The position numbers and the translations under genes were made by a program. From contig NW_026262668.1 in assembly GCF_021869535.1 (NCBI RefSeq), forward strand, positions 72,127,558 through 72,191,557: DNA of 64,000 bases, given 5' to 3'. Source of the stretch: Mytilus californianus (lineage: Eukaryota; Mollusca; Bivalvia; Mytilida; Mytilidae). Below are positions 12,701-24,700 of the stretch, piece by piece. How positions within the stretch are numbered: position 1 is the stretch's first letter; each line of letters begins with the position of its first letter. Below the pieces are notes generated by a model. It saw only the letters and a program-made list of their open reading frames with translations, was not told the origin of the DNA and did not search any database.

Positions 12701-15700
12701 TCACTTTTCGAATAAAATTCCCCTTTTTGATGACTAAAATTTAGAGTCTTGTCTAATATTTTAACACATTTCCCACTTGTGGAACACACAACATTTCATA
12801 TATTTTAGACAACGCATATGTCTTGTACATATTTCTTTGTATGAAATTGTAAATGATTGTCATAGAAGCAACAAAGCTATGTTTTTTAAACTTTATTATT
12901 TTAGAAGATTGATCGATTGTTTGTTGGTTGCTTTATGTCCAGTGGCAAATAATTCATGCATATTCAGGATGAGAAAAAATTAACTATGTCTAATACTAAA
13001 GCTCTAAAATTCATCAACAGAAATGAGGGACAAGAAATAAAAAACTGGAATATCTTAGAAGTTATGGGAATAATCACATGGTCAAAAGACTGATATAGTA
13101 AGCAGAGCTTTGACTTTATTGTAAAGCTTGAATTGTTTATCACTGCACATATTTATCAATAATTTTCATCATTTGGTAGAAGATAATATTTGCATTTAGT
13201 TGATGTGCTGTTTAACACTTCAAAATTTAACTACCTGATTTATTCCCCTGGTAATGGTTATAATATAAATTTTCAAAACATACTTCAGGTTGGTAGTCGA
13301 AGAAGAAGCAGTAATGCTTTGTCATCTCCCCCAGTCAAAATTACCATCGGTGGAAACAACATGGTCATGTTATCGCCAACATCAAAAAGAAGATCTTCAC
13401 CTCAGAAAACTATGAATTCTATACCACCACCATCAACACAAGCAATGACAAATTCCTTACCACCTGTTCCACCACCATCTCAGCCAATCACTAGTCACCA
13501 AACACCTGTTATACAGCAAAAACCTCCATCTCCAATAATCACAGGTTAGTATATTTCATTGAGCCTTCTTGCGTTTTCAAAAGAAAAGATACAAATGGTT
13601 TGTTTATTTCGGATTAATTTTTGGATGTGGATTTCATTTTATTTTTTTATATGCAGAATCTAACCATGGAATCAGATTTTGGATATTGGACAATTAAGTA
13701 CAGTCAAAGATATAACTCTATAGGGTTATTAGAGAAAAATAACATACATTTGTTATTGTGGACTAAAAGATCAAAGAACTGTGATAACATATGTATGTTA
13801 GATGTTTCAAGGGGCTAATATACATTATTTCTTTTGTTAAAATGTATACAAGTTCTATTGATATTATTATTGTCTTTATGTATACTAAACTATAGAAAGA
13901 TATAACAGTTCATAGTTTGCCAATCATGCATAGTACACCTATGTTATTACAGAAAAAATATACCTGTAATAACTAAAGGGTGTTATTACTGCTTCTCTAC
14001 ATCACTTCAAAGCCTTTGCTCAGACATACATCATGCTTAATCACAATGTATTTTAATTTATTGTAAGAAATAATGAACAGAGCATATAATGAGGTTCTGT
14101 GCAAGATTCCCAGTAATTCCCAAGTGTCTCATATAATAAGTTACATGACTTTAATAACTAAGCCTTGTTATTAAGGCTAAGTTTATCCCTTAAAAGCCTT
14201 GTCTCATTGATTTACCATGGTTGATGAAAAATGTATTAATTTAATATGAAAATTAGTTATCAAGGCTATGCATTTAGTTTCTGCGCAAAGTATCAAGAAT
14301 TCCCAAGTGCCCACTAAAAGTTAAAATATTTATGATGTATTTAACAAATAACAAACATATGTTACTATAGATTTAGAAAATTTAAGGAATAAAGAGTAGA
14401 AAACTCATGAAAGTATCTGTAATAACACATGCAAGATATTTTCTCTAATAACCCTATAGAGTTATATCCCTGACTGAAGTAGATTAAATGTTCCATTTCA
14501 AAGTTGTAAGTTATCTGACCACATTTATTCTGTGTCAGAAATCTATGATGTGTAAAATATTTAATCACTATCCAAATTCAGAGCTGTATCAAGCTTGAAT
14601 ATTGTGTCCATACTTGCCCCAACTGTTCAGAGTTCGACCTCTCCGGTGTATAAATAGCAGGAAACCAAGTTTATATAAAGAATGACTTTAATATTTTTTC
14701 TGTCTATGAAGAAATAACATAAAAAATGTGGTGCACACTGAATAACCCGCATAGCGGGTTATTTAAAAGTGTGCACCACATTTTTTAGGTAATTTGAGTA
14801 GACAGAAAAATATTACAGTCTTTCCTTATAATTTAGTTCTAAATTCCATTTTTAAGGAGTAAATTGTAAAAAAAAACGTTGGTGATGTCACGGTCACATG
14901 ACAAAACTATGTCTATGAGCTGATAGACAAAACACTTTCAGCCAATCAGAAGACGTGTTACATCCAAAATTGAATTATTGTGAAATGTCGAGCATTAGAT
15001 ATTTCATGCATTTTAGGACATAAATAAGTTGAACCTATAAAAAAAACCAAGTAGGGTGAGTATGGTAGGGTTTGTGGATTTGTCATTTTATGAAAACAAC
15101 AAGATAACTTGCTACTCAAATTAAGATCTACAGAAAAGGTTTCTTGACTACAGAAAGTTGTTAATTTCACAAAATTACCCAATAATATTATTTGATTTTC
15201 TGCTAGGCGTAGGATTCAATATAAACTGGCAACCATTAAGAAGAAGAGGACATCTCTTTTTCACCACCTTAAAATGTTCTGGGTAGACCTGTGTGTAAGC
15301 CTGTGATTGAGTACTGACACTTGAAAATTGAGATGCACTTGACTATGCTTTATTGCTAATATCCCTCAGTAAACCTTTCAGGCAATATATTAATGAAATT
15401 TTAACTAAATAGAACGAACATCTGTAAAAAAAAAAGAAGCCAAAAAGCAAGATACACTTTAGATATGTTGATATTTAGAGATTAAATTTCGTTTACATGA
15501 CTGTTATATCAAAAATAATATCAATGTAAATGGTGTTCCATTGATAACCTTTACGAAGAAGTTTATTCAAAGGATCAATGACTTTACATGGATGGTTTCT
15601 AAATCTATTCAATTTCCAATTATGAAACCACAGATGTTATTTTACCGACATGTTTTTTTCTGCAGTTTAAGTAATTCATAGATACAACCTGTTGTTGTTT

Positions 15701-18700
15701 TACATTGGTAATTTTAGTAAGAGAAAGGTAGATTGATATGAAGGACATACTTAGAATTTAGAATCTGAACACCTCTATAGAGGTAATTACTATTCTTTAT
15801 ATTGCAGCACCTGCACCTCCAGTTAAACCAGTCACTCACTCACTTCCCCAGCAGCCCAGTCGTCCTTCAGGGCTGGCTACAGCAAAGCCACAGACAAAAT
15901 TAAATAGTAAGTCATTATGCTATGGTTAAGTGGTAGTATTTGATGATCAATTTAAGAGCTCTCCAACAATATAAATGAAAAGAGACATTGGGTATACGTC
16001 AGCAGGCTGATATCCAATTGAAAAACAATAGAAGTGGAACTCTTTATTAGAGAAGGTAAAAAAAAGCCAAGTTGGTATATTTGAATTGTTTACATCTGTT
16101 TCTATGGGCTAGAAAAGTTTAATGTAGGTGCATAATTTAGGATTTTATGCATTTTTATACGACCGCAAAAAAATTTTGTGGTCGTATATTGGTATGACGT
16201 TGGCGTCGTCGTCGTCGTCGGTATCTTCGGGCGTCGTCGTCGTCCGAAGACGCATTGGTTTTCGCACTCTAACTTTAGTTTAAGTGAATGGATCTTTTTG
16301 AAATTTGACCATAAGGTTAAATACCACAAAAGCAAGGTTGGGATTGATTTTGGGGGTTATGGTACCAACAGTTAAGGAATTAGGGGCCAAAAATAAGCAT
16401 TTTCTAGTTTCCAGACAATAACTGTGGAACGGTGTATGGATCTCTCTGAAATTATACTACAAGTTTCCATACCACAAAGGGATGGTTAGGATTTGCTTTG
16501 GGGGGTTATGGTTCAAACCGTTTAGGAATTAGGGGCAAAAAAGGGGGGAAAACAAGGTTGTCCTCGTTAATGGACAAATACTTTAGTACAAAACATAATT
16601 TAAAGCAGTGTAAGGGAGATAAATCAAATACATCATTGAAATTATCTCCCTTACACTGCTTTTAAATTATGTATAAAGTAATGGTTAATGAACAATAAAG
16701 ATAATTTAAAACAGTGTAAGGGAGGTAATCCAAATACAACGTTTTGGTTACTTCCCTTACACTGTTTTAAATTATGTTTAAAGAAATGCATATTTATAAA
16801 GGAAGACCAGTAAAAATATCTGCAAATGTTGCATCTTTTTTTTTTACCAAAAAATCCATATGAAAGATTTGACACTATATTTTTAATTCTATTATAAAAA
16901 AGATTAAGTTAGCACTATGGTAAATTTAAATAGGTAATTATGGTTGCCAACTCCATTGGAAATTTGAATTGAGATTATGACCATATCTTGAGGGAAAGAA
17001 TTTTTTGGGGGAAAAAAAGGGGGGGGGGGGGATAAAAAGAAATTGTGGGAGGTCAATTTTTTCTCATTTCAGATTTCAGAAATTAAAAAGAATTATTCTT
17101 CAAATATTATTTTTTTTTCAAATTTCAAATATTGAAAAATTTTAAGAAGTTATCTTTAATTGCACAGTATGGTGCATTAAATTTGTAAAATCTTTGATCA
17201 CATTTATTTATTTGTTATGCCGAATCTAACAGTGTATTTAGATTTTTAATTTTGGGTCCAGTTTTCAAATTGGTCTACATTAAGGTCCAAAGGGTCCAAA
17301 ATTAAACTTTGTTTGATTTTAGCAAAAATTGAATACATGAGGTTCTTTGATATGCTGAATCTAAACATGTATTTAGATTTTTGACTTTTGGCCCAGTTTT
17401 CAAGGTGGTCCAAATTGGGGTCCAAAATTAAACTTTGTTTGATTTCAACAAAAATTGAATATATGGGGTTCTTTGATATGCTGAATCTAACCATGTATTT
17501 AGATTTTTTATTTGTGGACCCCGTTATCAAATTGGTTCATATTAAGGTCAAAAGGGTCCAAAATTAAACTTTGTTTGATTTCATCTAAAATTGAATTATT
17601 GGGGTTCTTTGATATTCCAAATCTAACCGTGTATTTAGATTTTTAATTTTGGGTCCTGTTTTTTAAATTGGTCTACATTAAGGTCCAAAGGGTCCAAAAT
17701 TAAACTTAGTTTGATTTTAAAAAAAATTGAATTCTTGGGGTTCTTTGATATGCTGAATCTAAACATGTGTTTAGATTTTTGATTATGGGCCCAGTTTTCA
17801 AGTTGGTCCAAGATAGGGTCCAGTATTTAAACTTTGTTTGATTTCAACAAAAATTGAATATATGGGGTTCTTTGATATGCTGAATCTAAACATGTTTTTA
17901 GATTTTTGATTATGGGCCCAGTTTTCAAATTGGTCCAAATTGGGGTCCAAAATTAAACTTTTTTTTTTTGTTTGATTTCAACAAAAATTGAATATATGAG
18001 GTTCTTTGATATGCTGAATCTAACCATGTATTTAGATTTTTTATTTGTGGGGCCCCGCTATCAAATTGGTTCATATTGAGGTCAAAAGGGTCCAAAATTA
18101 AACTTTGTTTGATTTCATCAAAAATTGAATTATTGGGGTTCTTTAATATGCCAAATCTAACAGTGTTTATAGATTTTTAATTTGGGTCCCGATTTTTAAA
18201 TTGGTCTTCATTGAGGTCCAAAGGGTCCAAAATTAAACTTAGTTTGATTTTAACAAAAATTGAATTCTTGGGGTTCTTTGATATGCTGAATCTAAACATG
18301 TGTTTAGATTTTTGATTTTGGGCCCAGTTTTCAAGTTGGTCCAAGTTGGGGTCCAAAATTAAACTTTTTTTGATTTCAACAAAAATTGAATATATGGGGT
18401 TCTTTGATATGCTGAATCTAACCATGTATTTAGATTTTTTATTTGTGGGCCCCGCTATCAAATTGGTTCATATTGAGGTCAAAAGGGTCCAAAATTAAAC
18501 TTTGTTTGATTTCATCAAAAATTGAATTATTGGGGTTCTTTGATATTCCAAATCTAACCGTGTATTTAGATTTTTAATTTTAAGTCCCGTTTTTTAAATT
18601 GGTCTACATTAAGGTCCAAAGGGTCCAAAATTAAACTTAGTTTTATTTTAGCAAAAATTGAATTCTTGGGGTTCTTTGATATGCTGAATCTAAACATGTG

Positions 18701-21700
18701 TTTAGATTTTTGATTATGGGCCCAGTTTTCAAGTTTGTCCAAGTTGGGGTCCAAAATTAAACTTTGTTTGATTTTAACAAAAATGGAATATATGGGGTTC
18801 TTTGATATGCTGAATCTAACCATGTATTTTGATTTTGGACATTGGACCATAATAGGTAAATTAAAAAAATTCAAGTTCTTAGACCACATTCTTTCTGTGT
18901 CAGAAACCTATGATGTGTCAAATATTTAATAACAATCCAAATTCAGAGTTGTATCAAGCTTGAATGTTGTGTCCATACTTGCCCCAACTGTTCAGGGTTC
19001 GACCTCTGCGGTCGTATCAAGCTGCGCCCCAGCGAAGCATTTTATATACACATGTTTTTATATGAATTATAGTATGGAGCTTCAAGATATTTGTACACTT
19101 TTAAATTAAAGACAAATTTCCACAAAACAGTTGATTGTGGTTGGTGGAAATACATGTGGATCTTTTTTGTGCATAAGCATAAATTCAGCCGAAATTTTTT
19201 TACACAAAGATAAAAGATTGATCTTTTTAAAGCATTAATTTGCATCTCTGCCCCCGGCGACAGTTTTTTTTGGAAAAAATGGGCAATAATTTTATCAAAA
19301 AGAGAAAGTTGAGTACACTTTTTTATGTTCAGGTGTGTTTAAGTTGACTATTTTGTCTTGAAAAAGTATAAAGCGAACATATTTGATACATCGCCTCTTC
19401 AGATTCCATTATTTTTGTCGAGCCTAAAAGTCACAGAAAGCTAGACATAGGGATAGTGATCCGGCGAGCGGTGGCGTTGGCTAACTTCTTAAAAGCTTTA
19501 TATTTTAGAAGGTGGAAGATCTGGATGCTTCATACTTTGTATATGGATGCCTCATGTTACGAAGTTTCCGTCAGTCACATGTCCAATGCCCTTGACCTCA
19601 TTTTAATGGTTCAGTGACTACTTGAAAAAAAAGTTAAGATTTTTGTAATGTTAAATTCTCTCTTATTATAAGTAATAGGATAACTATATTTGGTATGTGC
19701 GTACCTTGCAAGGTCCTCATGCCCATTAGACAGTTTTCACTTGACCTCGACCTCATTTCATGGATCAGTGAACAAGGTTAAATTTTGATGGTCAAGTCCA
19801 TATCTCAGATACTATAAGCAATAGGTCTTGTATATTCGGTGTATGGAAGGGTTGTAAGGTGTACATGTCCAACTGGTGGGTGTCATCTGACCTTGACCTC
19901 ATTTTCATGGTTCAGTGGTTATAGTTAAGTTTTTGTGTTTTGGTCTGTTTTTTTTAAACTATAAGCAATAGGTCAACTATATTTGTTGTATGGAAGAATT
20001 GTTAGCTGTACATGCCTGCCTAGCATGGTTCATCTGACCTTGACCTCATTTCCATGGTTCATTGGTCAATGTTTAGTTTACTTGGTTAATGTTAAGTTTA
20101 TGTGACAGTTGTAATAAAGTTTGTATTTAGGACTATCAACATAATATCAATGATTAGTAAAGAAGGCGAGACATTTCAGCATGTGCACTCTTGTTTATTT
20201 ATTTAGGCTACAGGTTAATGTTGTTTTGTTGTGTTTATTCTCTAGGGTAATTAATCTTTAGCCTTTGAAAATTTTTAGTCTGCCCTTCCAGAAAATATTT
20301 AATTAGATTTTTTTTAGTGTTATTGAACTTGCGAAAAATTGCTCCTGACAACCAATCAGACTAGTGTTAAGTTGACAAGAGGCCTAAAAGTACATTAAGG
20401 ATGTACTTAGGTGAAATTAATAAAATCTAGAAATCAAAATTGATACTATAAGTTGGAAGAGCATTAGTTGAGGAACAAAATAAGCTAAAAATATTGTTTT
20501 ATGGAGCTCCTTTTCAAAATATTTGATTTAAAAAAAAAATGGCGGGAAAAGGCTGACTCAGACTTTTATCTTATATTTGCATTGGTATTATTTGGGTCTG
20601 AATCAAGAATCTGCTTAAACTTGGGTAAATGACCTTTTATGAGCTATTAAAGTCTTATATGAAAAGAAAAATGGGTGTTATGGGCAAGGGTCCGGAAACG
20701 GTCATATATGCCAGACATGACCGATTTGGAAACTGAAAAGACCGAAATGATTTATTGGGATTTAGGTCTTTTTTTTTTTTATACAGAAATAATTTCGGTC
20801 ATTTCATTGAGATCAGGGTTTTATCGGTCGCCATTTTGAACTTATTTTTGTTTTCAGGTCATCAAGAAAAATAGATTTGTTTGAGACAAAATAAAAATTT
20901 TATTGATCTGTGTTAGTGATTTAATAATATTTATCATTAGTCTGTTGTTTATTCTATAATGTAAGTAAAAACAATGTACAGGACTCTGTCGAGTCACAGC
21001 GTGGGGTAAGTCTGGGTTCAAGCCACTAGGTTTGTTTACATAGTAAGGATAGTAATCAATGTCCAGGAAGTTTGAATTCGGCTTGGGTGTCGTTATTGTC
21101 TTGATTAAAGCCATAAAGGCCATGTACACAAATCTCACCTGTAAACACCTGTTAAGCAATAAAAACAATATGGCGATTTGCTGTGCATCAAATTTAACGT
21201 TTTAACCATTCTGACCTAGATTTTCCCAAACAGATATTATTTTATTCATTAAAGAAGACAAATAACACTGTTGACCCGAGAATCTGTCTATTTTTATCCA
21301 AATAAAACATATAATCCATTTATAATCGATCAGCTGATTTGGTCAACGTTTGTTAAATATAGATTTATGTTTACTGAGTTTGCGCATGGAAAATGGGGAT
21401 CAACATGGGTTAATTGATAATCTTATTTGAAAGATCGATTTTACTGTTAACCTCTTCGGTAGGAAATGGCAGATAAAGATATTAATAGATTTGCAAAAGT
21501 GGTAAAGCGTATAATTTATAGGAATGCAGAATTAAAAAAAAATGTTTAAAAAAGGAATTAAAACTAAATAACGTAATTTAGATTTGAAGCCATACAGCCT
21601 ATTTAAGAAATATACTCAGCGAATGAACAATCTCGATTTTTTTTTGTTTTTTTGCACTTCCGATTTTTTGAAACCATCTTACTCACAGAATGTAATGGGC

Positions 21701-24700
21701 GTTATCCTTTCTTTTGTTTTCCTGGCTAAACTTCTGATTTTTGCCCAAGTGAAGCCATACATTCTCTCTGTAAAGACCAACAGAATTCATGGTTTCCCCT
21801 TTTTGATCCTCATATCGTAAACCAGGTGAATACACATTATCTTGTTGTGTATTAGGTAATCACTTACACTCATCCAAACAGCAGCAATTTGAACAATACA
21901 AACGATATCTTGTACATGCAATAAGAAGCTCAACACAGTTTATTAATTGGTTTACATAACTTTATTTCAAAATGATGAAACATGCCGTATTTTATTCCTC
22001 TTTTAATTTATGCAAATTTAAAGGGTTATGCATACGACCTCAGTGATGCAATACACAACAACAAAACGTCTCCTCGTGTAGTTTCTAACTCAGAGACATC
22101 ACTGTTACTGTAAGATCAAGGTACAGTTACACTTGTTTGACCCAATACTTCACAAAAAAGGACTTTACTTGTCCATGTGCAAGACTTGTCACCCTTAGAA
22201 AAATGCATTATTGTGCATCACGATATTATTACATCACAAAAAAAAAATGACCGAAATGACTTGGGAAAATTTCCGGATCCTTGGTTATGGGGCAAATATT
22301 TTACCCTGTATTGAAGGAAAAAAACCAAGGAGTCCGAACATTTGACACAAATTCCTAAACCTCACCTAAGTACATCCTTAAATGATGCTTAATGGCTAGT
22401 AGATTCATTTGTCTTTTAGAATACAACTGTCACATAAGGATCGTAATGATGCTATTTTATGGAAAAAATCAGTTTTCAAGAGCTAAATTGGCAGTGCCTC
22501 ATCCCTACAATGGCCTCCATTTTTATGATTGAAAAAATTAGGTGGCGTAATGGGGAGATCATTTTGATAAAGTAGAATCCTGACTGTCAGATAGCTTGCC
22601 AAGTTAATTTAAAAATTTGTCTTATCATTTAGAAAGACATTTCCAGACAAAGATATATATATAGGCCTATTTTCTGACTGGATATAACAAACACAGAGAT
22701 TTTATGGCTCAAATTATACTACCAGTGTGTTAACTTTAATTGCAAAGCATGATAAAATTTCCTAAAACTTTGGCAAGAGAACTATACATATTTTTGTTGG
22801 CATGCTATTGAAGGAAGTCCTCATATTAAAATAAGGAAATGTGGTATGATTGCCAATGAAACATCTTTCCACTAGAGTTCAAATGACAAAGAAAAAGCAA
22901 TTAAAGGTCACTGTACGGCATCATCAGGGAGAAAAGCCCATACCGTATAGTCCTCTATAAATGGCCCCAACATGAAAAATGTGAACTAATTTAAACAAGA
23001 AAACGAACTGCCTACTTTATAACAATACAATTTAAGAAAAAGGAACATGATCTCTTTGAATTCATATGTAAGATTTGAAAGTTTATTTCATATTTTTGTT
23101 TTGGTGTCAAGGTTGCTTGAAATCATATGTAATAATTAAATACTACAGTTAACAGGTTTTATGAAGAGTATATTTTGTTTTAGTTCCTTCAGTACCTACT
23201 AGCAACACTATGAATATCTCTCCCAGTTTATCACCTCCACAAATGCTAGTGGAGAAGAGAGTTCCAGATTTTCATCCATTGTCACCAACCAAGTCCCACG
23301 AAGATTCAGCTGACAATTTACTGGATTTTTACCTTGGAGAAGATAATAGTAGCAGTAGTCCTAAACCTAGTCCACCTAAAACAGCACCTCCTGCTCCACC
23401 TGGTGCTACTATATGTATGTATATTTAATAACTAATGTTCATTTAATATTGTTTATTTAAAGAATTATAAGGATTAAACGCCTTTTTAAAGGAATTTATT
23501 GATGTATAAACTGGACCAAGTCACTCACAAACATATCATAAAAGTCCTTCTGACTTTTATTTGTTTTTGAGTGAATTGGTCGAGTTTATACACCAATAAA
23601 TTCCTTTAAAAAGGCGTTTAATCCTTATAATTCTTTAAATTTGAGATAGGGAATTTATTTTTACACACTTGTAACCTCTATCACACGTAAATTGTGTATT
23701 TGTGTCATTGAATAGGCCTGGCGCATGAATATATTTGTTGGTTAACGCAAAAATATGTACTCCATGAAATTTGCAATCTGATAAAAAATAAACTACAAAA
23801 ACTCTTATTATCATTTAAACGAATGTTTTGTGTTTATTATTTAATTTAACGATTAACGCGAAGTGAAAATAAAATTTGTTAACGTCGATCCGGATTGTGT
23901 CATTATCGGCGCCATCTTGTTTATATTGGTTACGAAAAGAAGTTCGGTCAAAGTCGGTTATCGAAAAATAAACAACATCAAGAACAATTACCGGAAGTCC
24001 TCTCAATCAATCATATCAACGTATTCCCTAATATGCAAATCATATAAGAATTATTCATTATTATTCATTGGCCATTGATAATTGGAGGTGTACCTGAACC
24101 TCAATTTTAGATGTTCAATGAAATAAAAATTTCAAATTAAATTGAATAAATTTTTTTTTTGATAAATTGCTAAATCCATGAAAATTTGTATCCACTAAAA
24201 AAATGAATCAACAGTACATACCTACATAGAATTAAACTTTTGTTAATATCCGACGGGTGATCAAATAACCCGGGAATTCAGAAAATGACCCGTTTTCACC
24301 CATATTTCTGACTGGTATTGTTTCCGGTATTTAGAATTGAAATATTCATTCGCTTTTATCGGCTTTTTTCCTTTGAAAAGGAAAACAATTGAAAGGTCAA
24401 AACTTAGGATTTTCTTATTTACCTTTCTCTTAATTGGATCAATACAGCTAACAAAACATATTTTGACACTCCTTTGAATGAAAAGTAACAATATGCTTAT
24501 TATCTCATCAATTGTACCCCAGAAAGTTAAAGCCAGTCAAGCTTGACATACAATTCTATGTCCTGATTATAGATTTGCTGTTGGCAAATATCAATTATCC
24601 TATAAAAATCCTTTTAAAACAATTTGAACCTCTTAAAACATTTCTGTTGGAGAGATACAAGTCCGTTATAAACTATTTTAAACCATTCAATTTAGTTATC

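Noticed and set aside
20854-21168. 104-residue minus-strand open frame as a transposase
   Set aside because: No DDE/D motif or zinc finger, and no similarity that I recognise; probably chance inside the TTAA element.
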